Positions 16,618 to 24,513 of a stretch of DNA of 35,405 bases are shown here, piece by piece. A model generated the notes under the pieces. It worked only from the letters and a program-made list of their open reading frames with translations. It made no database searches and was not told the DNA's origin. The stretch is from Deltaproteobacteria bacterium. Lineage in GTDB: Bacteria; Desulfobacterota; Desulfobacteria; Desulfobacterales; C00003060. Numbering within the stretch: position 1 is the stretch's first letter; every line of letters starts with the position of its first letter. The stretch covers positions 1 through 35,405 of the forward strand of contig QMMN01000023.1 of NCBI GenBank assembly GCA_003647275.1. The letters run 5' to 3'. A program made the position numbers and the translations under genes.

Positions 16618-16834
16618 GCCGTCAGGGGAGATCTTTTTTGAGTCAGGTCAAATCTCATCCTGCTTGTTGGTGGCAAATGGCATCGATCTTATGAACCAGG
16701 CACACGTCCATGTGGCATACAAGCTACCAGCCGTTTTGTAAATGGGTCAGGACCGTACGCAAAATATGGTGCCGTTGTGGGGCCTGTCAGGTCATATCAG
16801 TGACCTGATCTCAAAAAAGATCTCCCCTGACGGC
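16618..16834. repeat. 217-bp element with 25-bp perfect terminal inverted repeats
   Basis: Bases 16618-16642 are the exact reverse complement of 16810-16834 (arms start GCCGTCAGGGGAGATC). Pairing continues inwards with one mismatch through TCAGGTCA. The interior has no gene, and its left part carries the second copy of the 24-bp repeat found at 14051. The size and terminal repeats fit a MITE; I could not identify a target-site duplication. Confidence 0.8.
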
Positions 16835-16895
16835 TTTTAAAAACTGAGTGGGCAGATGTTTGGGCAATAACCTGTCAAAAGGAGGTATAAAGTAT

Positions 16896-17318
16896 ATGGA
16901 AAAGGCAGTCAGGAAAGCTATTTTCAAAAAAGTGACCGAGGAACCTTTTGCTCGGAAAATGAATCTGAAACTCGTTGACTTAGACGATGGTTATTCGGTG
17001 GTTGAGATGACGTTCACAAAGGATATGGAAAATATCTTTGGGATAGCCCACGGCGGTGCCATATTTGCCCTCATTGATGAGGCATTTGAAACGGCCAGCA
17101 ATTCTCACGGCACTGTCGCGGTCGCCCTCAATATGAATATTACCTATACAGCCGCTCCCTCACCGGCCGCCCGATTGCGTGCTGAGGCCCGGGAAGTGAA
17201 CCTGACCCCACGCACGGCCACATATGATATCAAAGTGACAGACGAAAAACAGACCCTGATTGCCGTTTGTCAGGCCCTTGTTTACCGGAAAAAGGATAGG
17301 TTGCCGTTTCTGGAGTAA
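16896..17318 (+). CDS. PaaI-type hotdog thioesterase
   Basis: 140 residues with the hotdog-fold signature IAHGGAIFALIDEA (HGG motif) followed by ALNMNITYTAAP and a C-terminal strand VCQALVYRK, matching PaaI/acyl-CoA thioesterases that hydrolyse CoA esters. The reading frame extends to ATG 16848, but AAAGGAGGT lies 8 bases before ATG 16896, so I use that start. Substrate is unknown; anaerobic aromatic- or fatty-acyl-CoA turnover is possible. Confidence 0.88.
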   Translation: MEKAVRKAIFKKVTEEPFARKMNLKLVDLDDGYSVVEMTFTKDMENIFGIAHGGAIFALIDEAFETASNSHGTVAVALNMNITYTAAPSPAARLRAEAREVNLTPRTATYDIKVTDEKQTLIAVCQALVYRKKDRLPFLE

Positions 17319-17395
17319 ACGCGAATCTTGCTGATTCTGTTGCTAGAAGCGGTTTCAAAACCTTTTTTTCTGAAGCCAGAGAGTTTTTAGGACTC

Positions 17396-18760
17396 ATGAC
17401 GCCTCGCCTTATCAGCAAATTGATGATGATCCTCGGCCTCGGAACGGTCGTTTTAACCTTTTGGGGCACGATTCATTATATTTCCCCCTTTTACACCCAC
17501 ACCTATCCATTTGCCTGGTATGGGCTCATCCTGTTTCTCGATGGCCTGCTTTGGTGGCGCTGGAATGAAGGCCTGATCCTGAAAAGGCCGCGAGAATTTG
17601 CCGTCCTTTTGTTCTGGTCTGCCATCCTTTGGTTCTTTTTCGAGCTCTGGAATCTTCGCTTACAAAACTGGTACTTTGTCGGTGCCCCGCCTGATGGACC
17701 GTGGCCCCATGTGGAAGCCTATCTCGATTTTGGGACCGTACTGCCCGGTATGTTTCTGGTCTACCGGCTCCTTTGCCACCTGAAGATCCCCGGACGCGTT
17801 AAAACCGAATTTGTCCTTAAAGGCCGAATACAAAAGGCCTTCCTGATGGTTGGACTTTTTATGCTTGTTTTGCCCCTGGTCTTTCCTGACTACTTTTTCC
17901 CGTTGGTGTGGGGCGCTTTTATCTTTTTGCTGGAACCCATCTGTGCAAAATGGGGGGCGCGTTCCCTGCTGGTGGAAGCCAAAACAGGCGAATGGACCAC
18001 CTTTGTTCGTTTGTTGCTTGCCGGGATTCTCTGCGGCGGTTACTGGGAATTATGCAACTTCTGGTCACTGGAAAAATGGGTTTATACCGTCCCCTTTTTC
18101 TCTGAAGGGAAGCTGTTCGAGATGCCCTATTTAGGATTTTTGGGTTTTCCGCCCTTTTGTGTGACATGTTTTGTCATGATAAATGCCCTCTATCTTCTCC
18201 GGGGCGGCCGCCATTGGGATCCAGAGGTACCCCGCCGGCCTTATTTTTTAAATGGCGAGCCTGAAAGGCAAAAGGCCCTCCGGGCAAAACACAAGGCCAT
18301 TTACTCTTTGATCATCGTTCTCGGTGTTTTTTTGAGCGAATGGTCTTATGACAAAATGAAAACCCACACAATCGACAGTCGCTCAGAACCCCTCCAGCAA
18401 ATCCTTCAAGACATCAGCCCGCAAGACGCAAGAAGGCTCAGCAAAAAGGGCTGGCGCTATCCCAAAGAGGTTTTGAAAAACTGGGATGAGGCAAAAATGC
18501 TAATCGGGGTGCCGTTTCAAGAGAGAATCCGCCGCCGGCTTGAGCTTGTGACCCTACTTCATATGGGAACTGTCAATGCGCGGCTCCTGGAAAGCGCTGG
18601 CATCGATTCCCGGAAAAAATTGGGCGAGCAGAAGGTGGATGAGCTTTTTGCCGAACTGATCAGGGTCAACCAGGGCTTACGTCTGCGCAATAAGCCACTT
18701 CTCAAACGACGCGTGGCCGCGTGGGTCAATGCTGCTACACGCCAATCCGCTTTTTATTAA
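17396..18760 (+). CDS. membrane protein with duplicated domain and helix-hairpin-helix tail
   Basis: 454 residues, family not recognised. About ten hydrophobic segments fill residues 1-270. The membrane part looks duplicated: LWFFFELWNLRLQNWYF plus the following stretch to YRLL (about 78-125) aligns with CGGYWELCNFWSLEKWVYT plus its continuation to NALYLL (about 213-265), sharing W-E-L-x-N and an LGF/PG turn. The soluble C-terminus (about 325-454) contains GTVNARLLESAGIDSRKKLG, resembling a helix-hairpin-helix of the DUF4332 kind. It ends 110 bases before the convergent cysS stop. Confidence 0.7.
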   Translation: MTPRLISKLMMILGLGTVVLTFWGTIHYISPFYTHTYPFAWYGLILFLDGLLWWRWNEGLILKRPREFAVLLFWSAILWFFFELWNLRLQNWYFVGAPPDGPWPHVEAYLDFGTVLPGMFLVYRLLCHLKIPGRVKTEFVLKGRIQKAFLMVGLFMLVLPLVFPDYFFPLVWGAFIFLLEPICAKWGARSLLVEAKTGEWTTFVRLLLAGILCGGYWELCNFWSLEKWVYTVPFFSEGKLFEMPYLGFLGFPPFCVTCFVMINALYLLRGGRHWDPEVPRRPYFLNGEPERQKALRAKHKAIYSLIIVLGVFLSEWSYDKMKTHTIDSRSEPLQQILQDISPQDARRLSKKGWRYPKEVLKNWDEAKMLIGVPFQERIRRRLELVTLLHMGTVNARLLESAGIDSRKKLGEQKVDELFAELIRVNQGLRLRNKPLLKRRVAAWVNAATRQSAFY

Positions 18761-18869
18761 TCCCAGATGATGCGTTAACAGCAAGCACACAGGGCTCAGC
18801 GGTCAGCAAACAGCTCTCTGTGAACGGAGAACACCGCTCATCAGGGAAAGAGCCATTTATGGATGGAAA

Positions 18870-20315
18870 CTACTTAACCTTCCAGCTTGTGCCTTCCGCT
18901 CGATCCTCAATCAAAATATTCATTGCTGAAAGCTCATCTCGAATCCGGTCGGCCGTGGCCCAGTCTTTTTCCTGCCGTGCCCGGGCTCGCTCAGCAATAA
19001 GGCGTTCTATTAGGGCTGTGTCAATTCCTTCGCGTTTAAGGCGATCGGCCTTTTTTTGTTCAAAGAATTGATCTGGCGTCTCAGTGAGGATACCTAGCAC
19101 GCCGCCAATGCGCATCAAATCAGCGCGCGTCAATACAAGCCTGGCCTGATCCTCTTGGCCTGCCTTTTCACCCATATCGTCCATGAACCGATTCAGTTGC
19201 CGAACCGTTTCAAACACAAGCCCGATACCTCGGGCCGTGTTGAAATCATCGTCCATGGCCTGGCAAAAGCTTGCCCAAAGCGCCCCCGGCCCTTGCTCAT
19301 CCCCCCCAAAATCAGATGAGCCAAGGGTTCCATGGATTCTCTGCAACAACGCATAAATTTTTTCAAGGCCGGCTTCGGCTTCGGCCATCGCCTGATCCGT
19401 GAAATCAACAGGGCTACGGTAGTGATTGGATAGCAGGAAGAGGCGGACTGCCTCGGGGTGGTATTCTTTGAGGATGTCCTTGATCATCAGGAAATTCCCA
19501 AGGGACTTGGACATCTTTTCCTGGTTGATTCTAACAAACCCATTGTGTATCCAGACATTCACGAACGGTTCGCCAAAGGCCCCTTCAGACTGCGCGATCT
19601 CGTTTTCGTGGTGGGGAAAGATCAGATCCTTGCCGCCCCCGTGGATGTCAAAATGACGGCCGAGAAAGTGCGTGCTCATGGCCGAGCACTCAATATGCCA
19701 GCCGGGCCGACCCTTTCCCCATGGGCTGTCCCACATAGGCTCTCCTGGCTTGGCTGCCTTCCACAGGACAAAATCAAATGGATTGCGCTTCTTTTCATCC
19801 ACCTTTACGCGCGCGCCTGCCTGCATCTCCGCGAGCCTGCGGCCAGAGAGCTTACCGTAGCCCTTGAAGGTCTCTACAGCATAAAACACATCGCCTCCGG
19901 CTTTATAGGCATAGCCGCGCGAAATTAAGCGATCGATCACATCAATGATCTCGTCAATGTGGTCCGTGGCCCTGGGCTCTACGGTTGCCCGTTCCACCTT
20001 AAGGGCATCCATGTCCTCATAGAATTCCCTAATATACCTTTCTGAAAGCTCTTGGGTAGAAATCCCCAGCTCCCTGGCCCGGTTGATAATCTTGTCATCC
20101 ACGTCAGTAAAGTTTCGAACATAGGTGACCTCATAGCCCATCGCCCTGAAATAGCGAACAATCACATCAAAGACCACCACAGAACGGGCGTGGCCAATGT
20201 GGCAGGCATCATAGACTGTAGGCCCGCACACATAGATCCCGACCTTGCCAGGCTTTATCGGCTCGAAGGTCTCTTTTTTCTTGTTCAACGTGTTGTAAAT
20301 CTTAAGATTTGTCAT
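18870..20315 (-). CDS. cysS: cysteinyl-tRNA synthetase
   Basis: 481 residues, full length for the family. HIGH is at residues 39-42 (CHIGHARS), KMSKS near residue 270 (EKMSKSLGNF), and the zinc ligands are visible as C30, the cysteine in HIECSAMS, and the PHHENEIAQ motif. It charges tRNA-Cys. The start MTNLKIYN is embedded in a 7-bp tandem repeat that offers several out-of-frame ATGs and no Shine-Dalgarno sequence. ispF lies 115 bases upstream in the same direction, a pairing seen in many bacteria. Confidence 0.97.
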   Translation of the reverse strand: MTNLKIYNTLNKKKETFEPIKPGKVGIYVCGPTVYDACHIGHARSVVVFDVIVRYFRAMGYEVTYVRNFTDVDDKIINRARELGISTQELSERYIREFYEDMDALKVERATVEPRATDHIDEIIDVIDRLISRGYAYKAGGDVFYAVETFKGYGKLSGRRLAEMQAGARVKVDEKKRNPFDFVLWKAAKPGEPMWDSPWGKGRPGWHIECSAMSTHFLGRHFDIHGGGKDLIFPHHENEIAQSEGAFGEPFVNVWIHNGFVRINQEKMSKSLGNFLMIKDILKEYHPEAVRLFLLSNHYRSPVDFTDQAMAEAEAGLEKIYALLQRIHGTLGSSDFGGDEQGPGALWASFCQAMDDDFNTARGIGLVFETVRQLNRFMDDMGEKAGQEDQARLVLTRADLMRIGGVLGILTETPDQFFEQKKADRLKREGIDTALIERLIAERARARQEKDWATADRIRDELSAMNILIEDRAEGTSWKVK

Positions 20316-20375
20316 TTGTCATTTGTCATTGGTCATTGGTTATTGGTTATCCGTCAATCATCAATCGTCAATCAC
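20311..20375. repeat. degenerate 7-bp tandem repeat at cysS start
   Basis: On the plus strand GTCATTT units give way to GTCATTG, GTTATTG and GTCAATC variants over about 65 bases (nine units). On the coding strand this reads as repeats of ATGACAA, the last of which provides the cysS start codon. It fills most of the gap to ispF. Confidence 0.8.
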
Positions 20376-20430
20376 CGAGAGCCTACGGTACCCTTTAAGC
20401 TTTAAGCTTTGAGCTGGCGCTTATAGCGCT

Positions 20431-20904
20431 TTACTTCTCCCGAAGTGTGACCACGCACGTCGCCGCAATGGCCTCCCCTTTTCCAATGGCCCCCAGTCCC
20501 TCCATGGTTGTTGCCTTGATATTCACATCCGCGGGTTCCAGTTCCAGCACGCCAGCAATATTGGCTTCCATGGCCGAACGGTACTGGTCCAGTTTGGGGG
20601 CTTCAGCCAAAATCGTCGCATCCACGTTATTGATACAAAAGCCTTTATCACGAACCAGTTGAAACGTCCGAGCAAGGAGTTCCATGCTCGAAATGCCCTT
20701 GAAGCGGGGTTCAGTATCAGGAAAATGCTGCCCAATATCTCCCAGACCAGCAGCACCCAGCAAGGCATCGCACAGCGCATGGAGCACCACATCCGCATCA
20801 GAATAGCCCAGAAGGCCCTTTTCAAAAGGGATGATGACACCGCCAAGGACCAGCTTGCGCCCTTGGATCAGCCTGTGTACATCGTATCCAAAACCCACGC
20901 GCAT
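20431..20904 (-). CDS. ispF: 2-C-methyl-D-erythritol 2,4-cyclodiphosphate synthase
   Basis: 157 residues, normal length. D8 and H10 in GYDVHRL and H42 in VVLHALCDALLG form the zinc site; the IGQHFPDT and INIKATT-like segment (VNIKATTMEGLG) are conserved. It makes MEcPP in the non-mevalonate isoprenoid pathway. GAGGT lies about 9 bases before ATG. It is transcribed ahead of cysS in the same direction. Confidence 0.96.
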   Translation of the reverse strand: MRVGFGYDVHRLIQGRKLVLGGVIIPFEKGLLGYSDADVVLHALCDALLGAAGLGDIGQHFPDTEPRFKGISSMELLARTFQLVRDKGFCINNVDATILAEAPKLDQYRSAMEANIAGVLELEPADVNIKATTMEGLGAIGKGEAIAATCVVTLREK

Positions 20905-21254
20905 CTAAACTCTACCTCTGTGTCAGATACTATGTAAAATTGACTATGAGATGAGATTCCGTATACCAAAACGACTAACCACCTGTCAAAACAAATAATA
21001 TTGTCATTTTGCTCAATCCGTGCTACTGATCAGCTTTATTCCAGATAAAAAACAAACCAAAAAGAAATGGCTTCGTAAAAAAGCACGTAAATACACGGCT
21101 TCGTAAAGAGTTCATATGCAAGGCGTGCGCCTCTTTTAAAGCCGTCAGGCGCAATCTTGAGGAATGAGGCGTACTTGTAGTACGTCGCAATGACGAAAGA
21201 TGAAGCATAACGCCGCAGATGGGCTCTTTACGGAGTCGTCAAAAAGGAGTTTTT
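20905..21254. other. intergenic region with imperfect palindrome
   Basis: Divergent gap between ispF and gpmI without a gene. Bases 21098-21114 (GGCTTCGTAAAGAG) pair imperfectly with 21219-21238 (CTCTTTACGGAGTC), and pairing can extend inwards (GCAAGGCG with CGCCGCAG). GGCTTCGTAAA also occurs directly repeated at 21069. The right arm ends 16 bases before the gpmI start. It probably holds promoters for both genes, not assigned. Confidence 0.6.
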
Positions 21255-22808
21255 GTGAAACCTGTTGCACTGATTGTCCGCGATGGCTGGGGCTATCGCC
21301 AGGAGCATGAAGGAAATGCGGTCAAGGCGGCAAGGACACCCAACGTGGATTCTTATCTCGCAAATTATCCCTGGGTACTGCTTCATGCATCTGGAGAGCC
21401 TGTGGGCCTGCCACATGGCTACCAGGGATCGAGCGAAGTCGGCCACCTGAACATGGGCGCGGGTCGGATTGTAATCCAGGAACTTAAAAGGATCAACGAC
21501 GGCATGGAGGACGGCACATTCTTCAAAGCAGAGGATTTCAAAGTCCTCGTACAAAACTGCAGGACAAACAACTCACGACTCCACCTGATGGGCCTGTTGC
21601 AGGATGAAGGCGTACACGCCCACTGCAATCAAATGTTTAAGATTATGCATGCAGCCCGGGAACAGGGCGTGGAAGAGATCATCGTGCATATCTTCACCGA
21701 TGGCCGCGACACGCCACCCCGATCAGCGCTACAATACATCGATCAATTAAATGAGGTTATGAATGAGATGGGCAACTGCCGTGTCGGGACCCTCATGGGA
21801 CGCTATTACAGCATGGATCGTTCCAGAAACTGGGATCTCACCAGCACCGCCTTTGAGTGTATTGTAAACGCCACTGCCCGGAAGGCTGAAAGCGCCAAGG
21901 CTGCTGTCGAGGCGTCTTACGCAAAGGACAAAACACCAGACGGCATTGAGATGTTTGACGAGTACATCCCGCCCCATGTTATCGGAGATTACGATGGGGT
22001 CAGGGACGGCGATTCCGTTCTCCACACAAATTTTCGGCAGGATCGCGCCATTCAGCTTTCCATGGCCTTTGTGGAGGATGACTACCCAGGAAGGCGCTCG
22101 CGCCGGCCGGATTGTCTGTACGTTGGTCTCACCCGCTACTACAACGAGTTTCCGCGATTTATCCTCGGAGCCATAGATTCCGGAGGCGGGATGAAAAATC
22201 TCCTCGGAGAGATTGTCAGCAACAAGGGCCTCAAGCAACTACGCCTTGCCGAGACACAAAAATTCCGCCACGTCACCAGTTTCTTTAACGGGAAATCCAC
22301 CAAGCCCTATTCCGGGGAGGATCAAGTCGAGATAAAGAGCCAGTATGATCCTGCCACGTTCGCCTCGCACCCGGAAATGAATGCCCATGACGTGCGAGAC
22401 AAGTTTCTGGAAATTGTCAAGGGTGGCTGTGAATATGCCTTTATCCTCATCAACTTTGCCAACTGCGATATGGTTGGACACACTGGCGACATGGCTGCTG
22501 CAACAAAAGCCGTCGAGGTCGTAGATGAATGCGTTGGAGATTGCATCAAGCGGCTCCTTGAGCTGGAAGCTGAGATTCTGCTTACCGCCGACCATGGAAA
22601 CGCCGAAGAGATGATCGACCCGCAGACCAAACGCGTAAAGACGAGCCACACCCTTAACCCGGTAGAGCTGATTTATATAAGCAGGGAAGCCAAAGGGAAG
22701 AAGCTGAAATCAGGCGGTAAGCTGGCCGACATCGCCCCCACCATTCTCAAGCTCATGAACATCGACATCCCGCCTGAGATGACAGCTACCCAGCTGATTG
22801 AGGAGTAA
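21255..22808 (+). CDS. gpmI: 2,3-bisphosphoglycerate-independent phosphoglycerate mutase
   Basis: 517 residues of the alkaline-phosphatase superfamily. The catalytic serine is S60 in GSSEVGHLNMGAGR (most relatives have GNSEVGH). Metal ligands are seen in VRDGWG, VHAHCNQ, HIFTDGRDTPP, ANCDMVGHTGD and TADHGNAEEM. It interconverts 3- and 2-phosphoglycerate in glycolysis and gluconeogenesis. I start at GTG 21255, 4 bases after AAAAGGAG; the frame extends to 21219, inside the palindrome, without a ribosome site. A YkgJ-like gene follows after 32 bases. Confidence 0.95.
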   Translation: MKPVALIVRDGWGYRQEHEGNAVKAARTPNVDSYLANYPWVLLHASGEPVGLPHGYQGSSEVGHLNMGAGRIVIQELKRINDGMEDGTFFKAEDFKVLVQNCRTNNSRLHLMGLLQDEGVHAHCNQMFKIMHAAREQGVEEIIVHIFTDGRDTPPRSALQYIDQLNEVMNEMGNCRVGTLMGRYYSMDRSRNWDLTSTAFECIVNATARKAESAKAAVEASYAKDKTPDGIEMFDEYIPPHVIGDYDGVRDGDSVLHTNFRQDRAIQLSMAFVEDDYPGRRSRRPDCLYVGLTRYYNEFPRFILGAIDSGGGMKNLLGEIVSNKGLKQLRLAETQKFRHVTSFFNGKSTKPYSGEDQVEIKSQYDPATFASHPEMNAHDVRDKFLEIVKGGCEYAFILINFANCDMVGHTGDMAAATKAVEVVDECVGDCIKRLLELEAEILLTADHGNAEEMIDPQTKRVKTSHTLNPVELIYISREAKGKKLKSGGKLADIAPTILKLMNIDIPPEMTATQLIEE

Positions 22809-22840
22809 GGCTGATCAATACGCCGCAGGGCCAATCCTAC

Positions 22841-23551
22841 ATGGAGATTACAGACAAGTTAGATATCTTGGATCAGATGTACGATATTTATGACACCTTC
22901 TCAAGGCACATAAATGTCGCGTGCGTGAGGGGCTGTGCAGCATGCTGCACCCAAAACGTTACGATGACCACTCTGGAGGGATACCGAATTGTTGAGCATT
23001 TGATTTCCACGGGCAAGCAGGATCTCTTCCATCGCCTGCGTCGCTCAGCACACCAAAAACGCTTTCAGCCCACCATTAGCACCAACGAGCTTGCAGCCCT
23101 TTGTATGCAACACAAGGACCCACCCGAAGAAAATAGCGACTTGGACCGTGCTGCCTGCCCATTTCTTTCAAACAACGAATGTCTCATCTATCCGGAGCGA
23201 CCGTTCGGGTGCCGGTGTTTCTTTTCCACACAAAAGTGTGAAACCAATGCATATGCTGTGATGGACCCGTTCTTGGTCACAGTAAACACTGTCTTTTTGC
23301 AGTTTATCGAGCACATCGATGTGGGCGGTCTCTTTGGCAATATGATTGATGTCCTGCTCCTTCTGGAATCCGAGGGACAGCCAAAACACTACAAGTTAAA
23401 CGCAAGAACAAATCATCCCACGGGCCTTCCCGTGAATCGTTGCATCCAAAGGCTTTTGGTACCACCCGAGCATCACTTAAAGATACAACCCATCTTACAG
23501 AAAATCAACAATATCAAGCTGCTCCACAGTAGCTCTGGAAAACAAAGATAG
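22841..23551 (+). CDS. YkgJ-like cysteine-cluster protein
   Basis: 236 residues with two cysteine groups: CVRGCAACC near residue 27 and CPFLSNNECLIYPERPFGCR near 107-126, followed by CFFSTQKC. This CxxxCxxCC plus CPFL...RPxxCR layout is that of YkgJ-family (UPF0153-type) proteins, which are thought to bind zinc or an iron-sulfur cluster; function unknown. It follows gpmI by 32 bases and probably shares its transcript. A weak CAGGG lies upstream of the ATG. Confidence 0.82.
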   Translation: MEITDKLDILDQMYDIYDTFSRHINVACVRGCAACCTQNVTMTTLEGYRIVEHLISTGKQDLFHRLRRSAHQKRFQPTISTNELAALCMQHKDPPEENSDLDRAACPFLSNNECLIYPERPFGCRCFFSTQKCETNAYAVMDPFLVTVNTVFLQFIEHIDVGGLFGNMIDVLLLLESEGQPKHYKLNARTNHPTGLPVNRCIQRLLVPPEHHLKIQPILQKINNIKLLHSSSGKQR

Positions 23552-23603
23552 GCCCGGGAAAGAAGGAGACTGAAGCGAAAAAACGAGGAACTTCACGTAC
23601 TAT

Positions 23604-24020
23604 CTATCTGTGCAGGATAAACTTACTTTCTCCGCTGGCAATAAGCTTTTTGCTGGATGGTATGCGGATTTCACCTTTTGCTATTGCTGCCCGCGTCCTT
23701 TGCTCTGCGACATAACCCATCACCTCAAGCTCTTCTCCCACATGCAAGGGAGCGCGATAAGTTATTTGAAGTAAAGTGGTAACCGCCTGACCCACGTAAT
23801 GCATCACGGCATGAGCCATAATCTCGTCCAGGATCGTAGCCACCACACCGCCATGCACGATATCTTTCCATCCCTGGAATTCCCGCTTAAGGGTGAGCTT
23901 GCTGAAGGCTTTATTATCAGAGTATGAAACCTCCATACGGAGGCCAATCGGATTCAAAGGACCGCAGGCAAAACAATATCGGTCGTCAGACAGTTTCTTT
24001 TTCGGTTCTTTATCAGCCAC
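23604..24020 (-). CDS. hotdog-fold thioesterase (PaaI-like)
   Basis: 138 residues. The N-terminal CFACGPLNPIGLRM motif and VHGGVVATILDEIM are typical of hotdog thioesterases with the CFxCG-NPxGL signature. Likely an acyl-CoA thioesterase of unknown substrate. It begins 3 bases after the stop of the upstream DNA-binding-like gene, so the two are cotranscribed. Confidence 0.87.
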   Translation of the reverse strand: MADKEPKKKLSDDRYCFACGPLNPIGLRMEVSYSDNKAFSKLTLKREFQGWKDIVHGGVVATILDEIMAHAVMHYVGQAVTTLLQITYRAPLHVGEELEVMGYVAEQRTRAAIAKGEIRIPSSKKLIASGESKFILHR

Positions 24021-24023
24021 GGA

Positions 24024-24422
24024 TCACAAAACAGTGTAAATGCCCCGCCCTGACCTTTTAATGCTCCCCTGTTTGGTAAGCCTGAAGACGATATTACGAA
24101 TCTTTTTGTCTTCAAAACCCGTTTTTGCCTTCAGCGTTGGGACATCGACACCACGGGAGGATCTCTTAATAACATTGAAAACCTTTTCAGTTGCCGTCAT
24201 CTTGGCTCTGCCCCTTCGGGCCTGCTTTTGCTTTGTCGCAGCTTTCTTTGCGCCTGCTTTCTTTGTCTTTCTAGTGGCTATTCTGCTGGCCTTCAAAGCC
24301 CCTTCCAACCGTTCCACTGTTTTTGTGAGTTTTTCAATGTCTTGTTTGGTTGGAATGTTGTAGTACTGAAGAAAGAATCTAATCACTGCATCCACACTAT
24401 ACGACTTTCGTCTTTTCCTCAT
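24024..24422 (-). CDS. histone-H1-like Lys/Ala-rich protein with winged-helix C-terminus
   Basis: 132 residues in three parts: an N-terminal helical part with a coiled-coil-like TKTVERLEGALK (about 1-48), a Lys/Ala/Arg-rich linker resembling a histone H1 tail (about 49-73, TKKAGAKKAATKQKQARRG), and a C-terminal winged-helix-like domain (about 74-132, TEKVFNVIKRSSRGVDVPTL onward, ending GSIKRSGRGIYTVL). Probably binds DNA, either as a nucleoid protein or a regulator. A strong AGGAGG precedes ATG. I do not know a named family for it. Confidence 0.78.
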   Translation of the reverse strand: MRKRRKSYSVDAVIRFFLQYYNIPTKQDIEKLTKTVERLEGALKASRIATRKTKKAGAKKAATKQKQARRGRAKMTATEKVFNVIKRSSRGVDVPTLKAKTGFEDKKIRNIVFRLTKQGSIKRSGRGIYTVL

Positions 24423-24483
24423 ATACCTACGCCTCCTATCTTGATAGTAGAATTAGAAGTGAAATAATGATGATAATGACTAT

Positions 24484-24511
24484 TTAATACATATTTTCCA
24501 TAAAAAGTCAA
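24484..24511 (-). promoter_or_regulatory. putative promoter of the H1-like gene
   Basis: On the minus strand TTGACT (24511-24506), 16 bases, TATTAA (24489-24484), about 60 bases before the ATG. It begins just after the hdrA stop, so the H1-like gene and thioesterase can be expressed independently of the redox operon. Confidence 0.45.
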
Positions 24512-24513
24512 GT

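Noticed and set aside
20311-20375. CRISPR array
   Set aside because: Units are only 7 bases, contiguous and degenerate, with no spacers.
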